64,000 bases of DNA from Microplitis mediator. Its lineage: Eukaryota > Arthropoda > Insecta > Hymenoptera > Braconidae. The stretch covers positions 11,341,662-11,405,661 of the forward strand of contig NC_079970.1 in NCBI RefSeq assembly GCF_029852145.1, given 5' to 3'. Positions 34,550 to 46,089 of this stretch are shown here, in pieces. The position numbers were made by a program, and so were the translations under genes. Within the stretch, counting starts at the first letter, position 1, and each line of letters begins with the position of its first letter. A model generated the notes under the pieces. The model was not told the DNA's origin, searched no databases, and saw nothing but the letters and a program-made list of their open reading frames with translations.

Positions 34550-34850
34550 TTCTAACTTATCCGTGTCTCTAACTCTTATGGTCGTGGAACAGAAAGTTAT
34601 AGCCTCCTCTTCTAACTAGTCTGTGCCTCTAACTCTTACGGTCATGGAACAGAAAGTTATAGCCCCCTCTTCTAACTAGTCTGTTCCTCTAACTCTTACG
34701 ATTACGCAACTAAAAATCATAGCTCCCTTTTCTAACTTGTCCGAGTCTGCAACTCTTACGGTCACGAAATAGAAAATTGTAGCCCACTCTTACTACTAGC
34801 CCATGCCTCTAACTCTCACAGTCACGGAACGGCAGTTTTCAGTGCCATTT
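34550..34850 (+). repeat. 60-bp satellite, right part
   Basis: About five units with an exact 60-bp period (CTCTAACTCTTACGGTCA at about 34567, 34627, 34687 and so on), in the same orientation as 28619-28798. Confidence 0.85.
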
Positions 34851-35700
34851 GTGCGTTTTTACAGTTCTGGATCTATCCTTGACTGGTGGCTATAGACACT
34901 CCGTTCATTCATATTGTAGAAAGTGAAATCATAATGAAGAAATGTACGAAAACCAACACTAGTCTGAGAGGAAATCGAGTAAAATTCCTAGCCGTAGTCT
35001 CTTCAAGTATTCCAAGTAAATCCCTTGGCAAATGTGTCTTTCGTTTTATACAAGGTTTCATCAGCTGTTTATCGTTAGCGGTATACGCCGATTATATTGT
35101 AATAGATAGTCTATAACTTGTTTTGATTGTCATTTTATAATAAATTTGACTACTTTTATGAGAATTCAAAATTTTGCGAACGTTTTCAGAGAAATCTACC
35201 TTCCATTCTGGCTGCCAAATGGCATTTTTGAGTAATGAATTTGTTAGTAACAATTGGTCCTAGAGACTTTAAAAAAATTCAATTTTGTTTATTGTTGTAT
35301 TCTATCAAACTTTCTCATTGCATGCCTCAATAACTTTTCAGCAATCATTGAGGTATTGGAAGTTAGAGCTCATACCAACATTATTCTTTCCAATTACAAC
35401 AATGAGTACGAAATAGATGCCGTAAAAGCTTGAGAACGAATAGTAGAGGTAAGTAAGCGCGAGAAGGTCGTTAAGCGAGTTTATTCACTTTTTAACTCGT
35501 TTGTGTAATCAACTAAGTAACTATAAAAAAAATAAACAGTTTATAAAGATAAAATTTGTTTCACATGGATAGAAAGCATATCTTTGTTTTAATTTTTCAA
35601 ACAATGTAATTGTTCCACTTGCCAGGGTAATTTAAACGATCGAAACATTTATAACAAAAAGTATTAAGTGTACAAAAAAGTTCTACCTGTTTTTTGTCAA
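34851..35700. other. intergenic DNA, no gene seen
   Basis: AT-rich DNA with no supported coding region or organised repeat. Confidence 0.4.
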
Positions 35701-35708
35701 AAGAAACA

Positions 35709-36563
35709 CACTGGTCACAAAAATTGAGAGATAGAAAAAATATTTGAAATTTTTGGGTGATTTCAACAAGCTGTAACTCGGTGAAAAATAGTTTTAGAAA
35801 AAAAATAAAAAAATAGCAAATTTTAGCCTCAAGTTTCTAGTTTTCAGATCTGGACCTCAAATTTTTTTATCATGCACGGTTCCGGAGTAATCTTAAGAAA
35901 ACCGACAAAAAAAATTTTCAAAATTTTTGCTTGTCTTCCAACAAGTCTATGGGCTTCAATAAATTTTTTTAGTTAATCCGACCTTAAGACTCTTTTAGGA
36001 AATTTTTCGCCCTTTCATTTGGCGGCCTAAGAAAGTCTCTACAACAATTTAGCGCCGAGTTATCATTGATCAACGCAAAAAAGCAGGACACTTTAAAGTT
36101 AAAAAAAACGATGATATCCTTTGTTCATCCGTTCAAAGTTATAGCAAGATTTCCGAATATCCTTAAACATGCGAATTTTGATCTGTTTTTTAATGAACAT
36201 TATCGCTTCAAAAAAATTTGTTCTATCAAAAGCCACTATTTTTGCCTTATAGAGAATGTTTTCCAATTTTCGAATGCCTACTGCCATTCTCTGTATGACC
36301 AATAAGTCCGGAGTTATTGATTATCAAAGCCAAAATGGGCTTTTTTGCTTTGATCAATGATAACTCGGCGGCAAATCATCGTAGAGACTTTTTCAGGCTG
36401 CCAAATTAAAGGGCATAAAATTTCGTAACAGAGTCATAAGGTCGGATTATCCGAAAAAATTTTGAAAATTTATTTTTCGTCGGCTTTCTTAAGATTACTC
36501 CGGAACCGTGCATTATAAAAAAATTTGAGGTCCAGATCTATCCTTCAATTTTTGTGGCCAGTG
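35709..36563. mobile_element. Tc1/mariner-like non-autonomous element
   Basis: 855 bp with ends CACTGGTCACAAAAATTGA and the complement TCAATTTTTGTGGCCAGTG. TA follows on the right (36564-36565). CA, probably a mutated TA, precedes it on the left. Two other copies (21242-21609 and from 63341) have intact TA. The interior is partly self-complementary (ATCATTGATCAA around AACTCGG words). No transposase. Confidence 0.75.
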
Positions 36564-36599
36564 TATATTGAAAAATTTTTAAATAAAATACGAATCTTC

Positions 36600-37640
36600 A
36601 TCAAAATTACCACCGTCAGCATCTATCACCCCTTGCTAATGCTCAGGCAACCAATTAATTCCACGGCGATAAAATACTTGATTTTTTGATGAAATGAGGT
36701 CACTTTTTATTTTTTGCGCTTTACTTTTATTTTGTAAGTGTTTGTCTGCCAAGTTATTTTGCAACGACCGGAATAGGTGAAAATCATATGGTGCAATGTC
36801 TGGTAAATGCGCTGCGTGCCGTAAAACTTCCGACTGTATATCATGTATAGTGCGGTAGACGATTGAACATATCTGCAGCCTGGCGTTATTATGCTGCAGT
36901 ATCACTTGCCGAGGTTTTTGTCCCGCAAATCTTTTTATTTCGTTGATTTCATCTGCTTATTTTTTAATTGACAACTGTAGCGTTCTCCAGTAATGGTTTT
37001 TCCTGGTTTGAGTAACTCATTATATAGCACGCCCCATTCATCCCACCAAATACAAAGCAGAATTTTTTTTTTTCCAAAAACTTTACGCTTTAGTGTTGAT
37101 GTCGTTGGTTGTCCTGAGTCTACCCAATGTTTGCAACGTTTAGAATTCTCATAATAAACCCACTTTTCTTCACCTGTTACAAGTTTCCATAAAAAACTTT
37201 CTTTTCTGCCGTAAAAACAAAGACAGACAGGTATCAACTCGTCTCTTTCATTGATCTGGAGTTAATTCATGGGGTATTTTCGTTCATTCTGAATCTTCCC
37301 TGAAGCACGTAATCTTTCAGAAATAGCTTGTTGAGTGATGCTCAGCTTTTCTGCAAGTTCTTGTAGCGTTTGCGCAGAATCTGGATCTGGTAATTTTTGC
37401 AATTCCTCGTCATTAATTGTTGAAGACCTTCTAGAGCGTGGTTTATCATTTGAATTAAAATCTCCATTTGTAAATTTCCGAAACCATCTTCGACAAGCAC
37501 TGTCATCAATAACACTGTCACCATGAGTTGCACTGATTATTCTTTGACCTTCAGCAGCACTTTTTCCTTGTTGAAATCCGTATAGAAGACAATGGCGGAT
37601 ATACATACTTCTAACTTTGATTATCAATTTAATAAACAAT
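36600..37640 (-). pseudogene. dead mariner transposase
   Basis: Three reading frames follow each other on the minus strand. 37639-37262 contains the helix-turn-helix part (GFQQGKSAAEGQRII, SACRRWFRKFTNGDF, SITQQAISERLRASGKI). 37237-36935 contains VTGEEKWVYYENSKR, CIWWDEWGVLYNELLKPG and TGERY. 36905-36636 contains QHNNARLQ and PDIAPYDFHLFRSLQNNLAD. Mariner transposases use a DD34D triad. Here the first D (TGDEKW) is E and the second (HDNARPH) is N, while the third (SDYHLF, here YDFHLF) is kept. Frame breaks and the two changed residues make it inactive. Terminal repeats are not visible: the upstream end abuts an LTR-like fragment at 37648. Confidence 0.85.
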
Positions 37641-37647
37641 TATATAT

Positions 37648-38075
37648 ACTGTGACAAATCGCTTTTTATACTCGCGATTTTTACCAGCGGTCACCAGAAT
37701 TCGCGGGTTAAACCCTGGCTTAGGCTGGCCTCTACGAAATTTACATTACTTGGACAATACAGTGAGGTTCTCGCAAGAAATAAACCCGCACTCATTCGAT
37801 CAGACAACAGACAAAACTACAATAACCCACCTTACGGCTATATATTCTCGAATTTACTTAATTAATAAAGAATAAGTTGCTTTTAAGAAATGTAGGCAAA
37901 GTACAGGCAACATAATGAAATATGATAAACAATTTATTGTGCCAGATATAATAATAAAAATTACTTACGATTATTCGTAGAAATAGATTTAGTAATTATC
38001 TTGTCGCTCGTCAGCGGCAACAATTCCAATATAATTTATTTGGGCGCGTGGCACAGATTCTTTATGAATTTTGAC
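37648..38075 (+). mobile_element. LTR-like repeat, truncated copy A
   Basis: Starts TGTGACAAATCGCTTTTTAT and aligns with the left half of the complete copy at 40808-41693 (ATTCGCGGGTT, CTGGCTTAGGCTGGCCTCT, CCGCACT, GCGTGGCACAG). It stops near 38065. Shared sequence with copy B rules out a host gene. Confidence 0.65.
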
Positions 38076-38094
38076 TTATTTAGTTAAACCAAAC

Positions 38095-39650
38095 AGCTCG
38101 AAACCAGCGGGAAGTTTTGGGGCTGGCTCGTAGGGTCAACCGATAGACCGAGTTTTTTTTAGTTTTTTTTTTTAAATTCTCAGAAACGACTCGAACGATC
38201 AACTTCAAAATCTAATCAGCTCTATATTTCGACAAAACACGTCGATCGCCACTTCGAACATCAATATCGGTTCATTAGTTCAGGAGATATCGTCGGAAGA
38301 AAAATGCTAAAAAACGGTTTTTTACGAGAACAACGGCATGCAAAAGTATTTTCAAACTCGAAGAGCTTGAAAATGTATTTACAACAATTTTTTTGAGCTC
38401 AAGGAGCTCGGAAACAGCAGGAAGTTTTGGGGCTGGCCCACAGAGTCAACCGATAGACCGATTTTTAACTTTCGGCTAAGAAAATTGTAAATTTTCAAAA
38501 ATTCGGGAAGTCATTGTTTTCACCTCAATTTTCGAAAATCGAATTTTCATCAGATGTCAACGTTTTGAGGTCCTAGGAAGCTATTCTGACTATTTTCAGG
38601 ATGAAATCCGATTATCTGTATGTATGTATGTGTGTGCGTGTGTGTATGGATGTAAACTCTCCATATCTTTTTAATGAATTGACCGACTGAGATGGTTGGG
38701 GTGGCAAACGAATGAGTTTGTTGGCCGTCAACTTTCCTGAAATTTTTAGATCGATCAATAAGATAGACTCTAGATATTAAAGAAATACAAAGAAAAAAAT
38801 TTTTTTTTAGATTTTTTTCAAATTTTTCAAAAAAGGCTCGATCGATTGATTTTAAAATCTCATCAGCTTAGAAACACAACAAAGCGCATCGATTGCCTTC
38901 TCAACCATCTCAATCAGTTAATGCGTTCAAAAGATATTGTTGGCGAAAGAAATAGAGGAAAACGGTTTTTTCATTTAACTTTGAAGTGGCTTATTTGATC
39001 AATTTTTAAATCCAGGCAGGTATAGAATTTAATCAAACGCGTCGATTGCCACCTCAACCATCAAAATCGATCAATTCGTTCGGGAGATATCTTGGGAGAA
39101 AGAAATGCTAATTATGAGTCGTGCAATAAACGGTTTTTGTCGAAAACAATGACATACAAAAGTATTTTCGAGCTCGAAGAGATCGAAAATGTATTTACAA
39201 CAACGTTTTCAAGCTCAAGGAGTTTTTAATCGCGGGAAGTTTTAGAGCTGGCCCGCAGGGTCAACCGACAGACCGATTTATTTTTTCGTTTTTTACTGAT
39301 TTCTCACGAAATGATATCGAGGGAAAAATAAATGGTAAAAAACAGTTGTTGGCGAATATCTTTGAAATAACCCAACCAAACAATTCAAGAATTTGATCGG
39401 CTCTAGAACCCAACAAAATACGTCGATTTCCGCCTCTACTACCAAAATCGGTCACTTCTTTCGTGAGATATTGTGAGAGAACAAATGCTAATTAACGGTT
39501 TTTTTCGAAAACAATTGCATCCAAAAGTATTTTCGAGCTCAATAAGCTCTAAAATATATTCACAACAACGTTTTCGAGTTCAAAGAGCTCGAAAACAACG
39601 AGAAGTTTTAGGGCTGGCAGGGTCAACCGATAAACCGATTTTTTTTTCTA
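38095..39650 (+). repeat. tandem TTAA-family repeat copies
   Basis: At least three copies are joined, with edges GGGTCAACCGATAGACCGA at 38140, 38445 and 39255-39275 and TTAACTTTCGGCTAAGAAAA at 38465. A further edge lies near 39615. A TATG/TG microsatellite sits at 38610-38650. Short chance reading frames here have no family. Confidence 0.7.
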
Positions 39651-39955
39651 TATTATCTAGGAAATTTTTTTCATAATACCAGCAATTTATATGTCGTATT
39701 TTAACGTATTTAATAGGTTTAAAAATTAATTTACGGTAAGCAGAATTTTTAATTTTTAATTTTTTGTTAATAAAAAAAAAAACAATTCACTGATTTCATC
39801 ACATTTTTTTTTCTTTTCTTTGAATTTTCAGAAAATTAAAAAAAAATTTAATTCTACATAAAATCGAGTTTTAGGTAGCCTAGGAGTAAAATGACTGGTC
39901 TGGTTGCTAAATTAACGTTACAATAGTATTCAAGACACTGTTCGTTGCTGAAAAG
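39651..39955. other. AT-rich spacer
   Basis: AT-rich DNA with no feature seen. Confidence 0.4.
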
Positions 39956-39956
39956 A

Positions 39957-40800
39957 AAATCTGGGCATCGGTTGACCCTGCGGGCCAGCCCAAAAACTTC
40001 CCGCTGTTTTCAAGCTCAAGGAGCTTGAAAACATTACTGTGAATATATTTTCGAGCTCGAGAATGCTATTACCTGGAGTATTTTTTATAAGCTTTTCAAG
40101 CTCTACCAAGTTACGTTTTTCGCTAAAGTTTGACAAGTTAAAAATCGAAAATTATTAATGAAGAAGCGGTTTTCAAATTTTTATTCTCGATTATGTTCAA
40201 TGAAATAAATGAATCGAGGTAGAAATCAATGTCAGTGATCAAAATCAAGATTTGCTTGAGTTTTGACTTAGGTCAGAGCAATAATATATGAAATATCCGG
40301 AAAAAATCACGTTTTATGTTATTTTTTTAACTTTTCAGCGCCGATATCTTTCGAACTAATGAACCAATTTTGACGTTTGAGAGGGCAATCAGCGCCTTTG
40401 CTCGAATGCTAGAGCTCATACAATTTTGGAATCGATCCGTTCTGCCGTTTCGAAGATATTTGGAAAAACCCGTTTTTCACCATTTCTTTCTCCAACGACA
40501 TCTCTCGAAAAAATTTACCGATTGAGATGATTAAGGCAGCGATCGACGCGTTTTATCAAGTTCTAGAGCTGAATAGATTTTGAAGTCGATCGTTCAACTC
40601 GTTTCTAATAAATCAATAAGAAACAAAAAAAAAATTTTTTAACTTTCCGCTAAGAAAATTGTAAATTTCCAAAAATTCAGGAAGTTATTGGTTTCGGTCC
40701 GATTTACGAAAATCGAATTTTCATCAGATGTCGACATTTTGAGGTCCTAGGAAGCTATTCTGACTAATTTCAAGATGATGCCCGAGTGTATGTATGTATG
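39957..40800 (+). repeat. TTAA-family repeat, direct copy of 17427-18320
   Basis: Starts AAATCTGGGCATCGGTTGAC and, to about 40640, aligns in direct orientation with 17427-18320. After TTAACTTTCCGCTAAG (40638) it runs into a TATG microsatellite, which is interrupted by the LTR-like copy B at 40808. Confidence 0.75.
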
Positions 40801-40807
40801 TATGTAT

Positions 40808-41693
40808 TGAGACAAATCGCTTTCTGTACTCACGATTTTTACCAGCAGCCACCAGAATTCGCGGGTTGAACCCTGGCTTAGGCTGGCCTCTAACAAATTT
40901 TATTTTACTTGGACAGAGCAGTGGACTAGGGTTCTTGCAAAGCAATGACCCGCACTTATTCAAACTCGGCAACGCATGTTAAAACTTATCAACTTACCTC
41001 ACGGCTTATAAAATTATAGGATATTCTTATTGATGGTCAAATTACTATTTGTAACTTAGTTAATATTTATTTTATCAGACTATTCGATAAGCTTACCAGT
41101 AAAATAGGAAATAAATAGGATGAACCGATAATAGATACAGTGAATGATTAACAAGTGCAATGATTGTTTATTGCCAATTATAATAATGAAAATTACTTAC
41201 AAGAAAGTGCAAGCGCTGGATGTAATGTAGACAGATACGTGGCACAGTATAATTTTATATCGCGATTATATCGCCGGTAACGTACAGTAATATTTAATGG
41301 AACTAACTTTGTTTATAATAATCAGTAAACTTGGACAGTAAAGTATATCGCAAGAGAATTGCCAGTAATACAACTATAACGCAAGTTAATTTCCCGATTT
41401 ACAAAGTAGTTATCCGTATTAACAAAGTCGCAAATAAAATGTTAATATATGACAGCAAAACTAAATTATACGTCTTATCGCTAATTGATCCAGGATCGAA
41501 GTGATTGACCGATAATTTTGGGCGTAGGGCTAGCCTCGGGACCGTCCCCACTTCACCCTTACGGACATGCGTCGACGTAACAATCAGTCATGTGACCATG
41601 TCACTATGACTGGTGTCTTTTCAGACAGCAACGAGACGGGGAAAATTGGGAACCGCAAGGCTGAAGGTGAAGAAGACAATTCACATTGTCTCA
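40808..41693. mobile_element. LTR-like element, complete copy B, 886 bp
   Basis: Starts TGAGACAA and ends TTGTCTCA, so it has TG...CA ends and an 8-bp inverted repeat. It interrupts a TATG microsatellite, with GTAT next to each end (a 4-bp duplication, ambiguous because the target is itself repetitive). No protein is encoded. These traits fit a solo LTR. A truncated relative is at 37648-38075. A rival view is a non-autonomous DNA element. Confidence 0.6.
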
Positions 41694-42345
41694 GTATGTA
41701 CGTACGTACGTATGTAAATACCTGTATCTTTTGAACGGATGAACTGAGTTTGAACTTTAAGGTGTCATTCGACGCGGCTTGTCAATATCTCGAAGCTGTA
41801 AGAAAATTGAGCTTGATCGGTAGGGCTCGTTCAGAGATATTCCCAAAATAGAATTTGTTCGAAAATGTTTTTTTTTTATAACTTTTAATGTGCTCGATGG
41901 ATTGATTCCAAAATGGACTGAGCTCTAGAGCTTTATAAGCCGCGTCGAATGTCACCTCAACCATCAAAATCGGTTCATTCGTTCAAGAGAAACCGTTGTC
42001 GAAAGAATTAAAAAAAAAAAAATTTTTTTATTTTTTCTGAAATATCTCAAAAACGACTCGATAAATCGAATTCAAAATTTAATCAGCTTTAAAACTTGAT
42101 AAAACGCGTCGATTGCCACCTCAACCGTCTCAATCGGTTTATTCGTTTGAGAGATATCGTTGGAGAAAAAATGGTAAAAAACGTTTTTTTTTTCGAAAAC
42201 AACAGCACACAAACGTATTTTCGAGCTCGAAGAGCTCGAAAATGTATTCACAATAATGTTTTCGAGGTTCTTGAGCTCGAAAACAGCGGGAAGTTTTGGG
42301 ACTGGCTCGCAGGGTCAACTGACAGACCGATTTTTTTTTCTCGTA
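41694..42345 (-). repeat. TTAA-family repeat, inverted copy of 16640-17220
   Basis: Near-identical to 16640-17220 in opposite orientation, including the same chance 61-codon frame with a single residue change. It continues from the TATG run that holds the LTR-like copy B. The high identity means recent duplication or transposition. Confidence 0.85.
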
Positions 42346-42620
42346 ATTTGCCAATACGTTCGAGTCTACTTGATCAAACGATCTGAAATTTTCAAGAAAG
42401 TTGATGGCCAACAAGCTCTTTCGATTGCCGCCTTAATCATCCAAATCGATTCATTTGATATCTTAATAACCAACGAGTGAATGATTTAATAAAGGGATTC
42501 GTTTAGTTTGTATTTATTAATAACAGCAGTGATACTTGTGTCATCATATAGGATCGACAGAAAAATTTATGTTTCATCATTCCCATGACATCACATATTT
42601 TGCATCTTAGGACATGACAA
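42346..42620. other. repeat edge and spacer
   Basis: The first 120 bp (CAATACGTTCGAGTCTACTT) are also found near 18295 and continue the repeat. The rest is unique AT-rich DNA. Confidence 0.4.
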
Positions 42621-42624
42621 GATA

Positions 42625-42855
42625 CAGTGCTCCCTCACAATAATTTCCCTTGCTATAATTCTTCTTCTCCTCATTTTGAGGGGAATGTGTTCCCCTACTC
42701 TCGCTACGTTGTATACAGAATATATTTATGTACGTTTAGAAAGAATGCGCGCGGATTTCTCTGTTTACTACTCTTAAGAAAAAGTGGGGTCCCTCTCTAA
42801 GAAGGAATTCATAGAATTTTTGCCCCGAATTCGGAATTATAGAGAGGGAGCACTG
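42625..42855. mobile_element. Tigger/pogo-like MITE
   Basis: 231 bp with ends CAGTGCTCCCTCACAATAAT and the complement TTATAGAGAGGGAGCACTG, with TA on both sides (42623-42624 and 42856-42857). The CAGTG...CCCTC end is typical of the Tigger/pogo group. No transposase. Confidence 0.75.
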
Positions 42856-42887
42856 TAATTTTATTTTTTTATAACTGTTCGGACAAC

Positions 42888-43524
42888 CCCGAGTCGAAAT
42901 TAGACGTAAGTTGAACGTTCTTAACGTTTTGAACGTAATTTGAACGTTCTTAACGTTTGAAACGTAATTTGAACGTTCTTAACGTTTTAAACATAAATTA
43001 AACGTTTTGAACGTTTTGAAAGTAATTTGAACGATTTTTTTGTATTTTGGTTCATAAAAAATTGGTAATTTCATGAGTTATGATTTTAGTTTAATGATAA
43101 CATCAATTAATTTATTTCAATATTCGTAATAACAATTTTCATCACCTTGATATCATAATATATTAACAGATATACATTTATAGTGTTGAAGATAGAAGTA
43201 TGAAACTGAAAAAAATTTTTTTTTAAAATAAGAATTCTTCATTTGAGAGCCAGATAAGCGGACGACAAAATTTTAAGGAATTGACGTGATTATAATCCAG
43301 GAGTACAAAATCGAGGAAAAAACTTTTTTTGTATATGCTTATGTTTTCTTATTGGAAGTACAAATGAGTTTTAGTTTTATGATAAATATGTTTTCAATTT
43401 ATGATACTCCAATCTACGTTCAAAACGTTAAAAACGTTCAATTTACGTCCAAAACAGTAAAAACGTTCAATTTACGTTTAAAACGTTAAGAACGTTCGAT
43501 TTACGTCTAATATTTCGACTCGGG
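42888..43524. mobile_element. foldback MITE with AACGTT repeats
   Basis: Ends CCCGAGTCGAAATTAGACGT and its complement. AC stands on both sides (42886-42887 and 43525-43526). Subterminal arms carry tandem units of about 30 bp of the type TTTGAACGTTCTTAACGTTT, left at 42900-43030 and inverted at 43415-43505. No coding capacity. Confidence 0.75.
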
Positions 43525-43634
43525 ACTAGACAAATGTATGATGATTACTATTGAATTATTATCACGATGTCTAATGTTAAAAAAATATTTCATTGTAGAA
43601 CTATCTCGTCTTACTAACGTATTTTATTTATCAG

Positions 43635-43809
43635 GCGATTGTAAATATGGGCACTCTGCATAGAATTGATGATTTACGAGAGAAACATCGATATAATATT
43701 ACTCCGTGGGCTCGAACATTAAGTGACAATGAAGAGAGTGAGACAGAAGATGAGGACAAATTGCCTGTTGCTGCTACAATATTTGCAGTTCCACGTCGTA
43801 TCACAAAAG
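43635..43809 (+). CDS. candidate exon of unknown gene, with start
   Basis: Preceded by a good acceptor (ATTTTATTTATCAG). ATG at 43647-43649 opens 54 codons plus one base before GTTTTT, a weak but possible donor. It reads MGTLHRIDDLREKHRYNI, then TPWARTLSDNEESETEDED and LPVAATIFAVPRRITK: a charged, probably disordered N-terminus. Without splicing the frame ends two codons later (43815-43817). Phase 1 at the end matches phase 1 at the start of the exon at 56338, giving ...RRITKGARVRQTV. I do not recognise the family. The acceptor upstream implies a non-coding first exon. This may be the only ordinary host gene in the window. Confidence 0.45.
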
Positions 43810-43817
43810 GTTTTTAA

Positions 43818-44610
43818 TATTATTAGCAATACAATATAAATTCTTGTTTCCAAAGCAATTCACTCTAAATCGGAGAAAATAAAGAATGCTATTATTTTTT
43901 ACTAAATTTTTCTACTAATTGCTGCTACTTAAGTGCTGAGGAAAAATTTCGTTTTATTACTTCAGGTTTTTGTTATATCCCATTACGAACGGAAAAAAAG
44001 GTTATTCGTTTATTGACAAGAATATCTATTATCAAATTTCTTATAGAAAGATGACTATAATGTCTTTTTATTTCGTTGATCGATTGTCTAAATTGTTATG
44101 GTCAGAATGTGGTAGCTTGTACCGTAATATTTTGGACAAATTATTATTTTTATTATTTTCGGCCCTAGTCTTTCGACCGATAGACCGGGATCACACTGAG
44201 TGTAATTATCTGGGAGGTGTGTTGAAATAAAAGATGTTTGATGTACAAATTGAATTACTATATATTATAAAATTGAAAAATTCGATGATATGAATACAAT
44301 AAACTTGATATTATTTTATGAAAGTATTAGGTGGCTAGTCAGCCGACTCTAATTTACAATGAAATTCGTTTTAATAACTAGAGAGGACTATAGAATTTTG
44401 AATACAATACATTTTTTCGGTATTTCCGTGTGTTGGAAATGTTTTTGTTTAATACAACATAAACTTAAAAATTACAGTACCTGTATTCGCAGCAACTGGA
44501 TGTTTGTATGATCGTAGTTTTCACTGACTCTAGGTATTACTTTTGCTAACAATTTATTTTAACAGTTGAATTTAACTTATAAAACCCACGAATTTTAATA
44601 ACTCTTAATA
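43818..44610. other. intronic or intergenic AT-rich DNA
   Basis: No supported feature, except the phrase GGTGGCTAGTCAGCCGACTC at 44331, which recurs almost unchanged at 46670. Confidence 0.35.
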
Positions 44611-44614
44611 CTGT

Positions 44615-44808
44615 AAGTGTGCGGACACTTGTATAATATAAACTAGTACGGAACTAGTGTAAAGGCGTGAGAACGCTGTATAAAACTGAACTAGTACGGA
44701 ACTAGTGTAAAAGTGTGAGAACACTTGTATAAAATTGAACTAGTACGGAACTAGTGTAAAAGTGTGAGAACACTTGTATAAAATTGAACTAATACGGAAC
44801 TAGTGTAA
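44615..44808 (+). repeat. four 49-bp tandem repeats with hairpins
   Basis: ACTAGTACGGAACTAGTGTA recurs at 44642, 44690, 44739 and 44788. Between the copies lie small hairpins whose stems vary in concert (AAGTGTGAGAACACTT, and GGCGTGAGAACGCT in one unit). Compensatory change in a stem hints at RNA structure or at repeat homogenisation. Confidence 0.7.
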
Positions 44809-44865
44809 CTTAATTTTTGTGAAGACACTGTGACTTGAACTTCACTGCCTCAATGGACCTTTTGT

Positions 44866-46089
44866 CCGCCCTGTGGAAAAGGTCTTATAAAAACTCATAA
44901 AAAAAAATTGGCTATGAGAAAACGATCAGTATTTGTCCACGAAAAATCTCAAAAATTCTGATACAATTATTTTCTCATAGATGGTGCATCAAAAAAATTT
45001 TTTTCTTAAAATTCTCATATAAATTATCAGAATCTATAAGAAACAGAAGCTGTAATATTGTAATTATAAGTATTTATAAGTTTTTGAAAAATGTAAAGTT
45101 TACAATTGAGTAGATTTTGGAAATGAATAAAATTGTATGAGACGATTTCTAAAGTAATCATACAAGATTTGATACTGATTAATCAATGTGAGTACAGTTA
45201 TTTTCCATATAGTTTATATGCTAAATTATTGAATTTTTTAGCATGAATTCAAAAAGTTTCTATTATGTATACTCAAGAATATTTGTATGAGTATTTACGC
45301 GGAAAATCTTTAGCAATCTATTCACGAAAAATCTATGAAATTGAGTCCATTTATTTATTTATCAAATTTACTCAAGTAAACATTAATATTAAATATTAAA
45401 GTCATGATGTATTATGGGATATACCATAGTACAACCCAAACAGGTACTTGTTGGTCTGTCAAATGACAGGAGTACTCGAATAAAATCGTATTGAAATTTG
45501 GAATATAACACTTCTGAAATAAATGTCTTACCAGGGACACTACAAATCGTAGGCGCGATCTCGTGGCGAGCACCGAACTACTCCCGCTGCTGCTGCCTAG
45601 CACCGGTGACTTTCCCCTTCTCCATATCGATCTTTTCTCCCGAGAAATTTTTTCTCTTGGCTTAAACAACTTTTGTTATTTTGGTCGGAGAATACAAAAA
45701 AACTTGCGTGAAGAAACTTGCATAAAAAAATAATCTTATTGAGATTTTGTAAGTATTATAACATCGAAATTCGCCTGATCAATTCTTATTGAAAATACAT
45801 TAGAATAAACTGTAACAATCTTATAGAAATGAAAGTACTTATTGAATCTCATAATCGTTGGCGGAATTCGAGTCACAAAATCTCATAAATTAAAAAATCT
45901 TACTCATTCTTTTAAAAATCTAGTACGGAAATCATGATAGGAAAACATCAAAAGCTTTGACTCATAGATTCTCATAAAAATTCATATGAGAATTTTTTTA
46001 AATCTCATAGATATTTTCGAAGCTCATAGATTCTCATAAAAAATATTCAATATTTTATCAGAATTTATGAGAGCTTTTCCACAGGGCGG
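44866..46089. mobile_element. foldback element with CCGCCCTGTGG ends
   Basis: Ends CCGCCCTGTGGAAAAG and the complement CTTTTCCACAGGGCGG. Both are followed inward by many CTCATAGATT/TATGAGA words in inverted orientation. No target duplication is clear. A GC-richer piece at 45540-45640 gives a chance frame that I do not accept. Confidence 0.6.

Noticed and set aside
45412..45669. 85-codon frame with serine-rich text
   Set aside because: It lies inside a foldback element, has no family and no splice signals.
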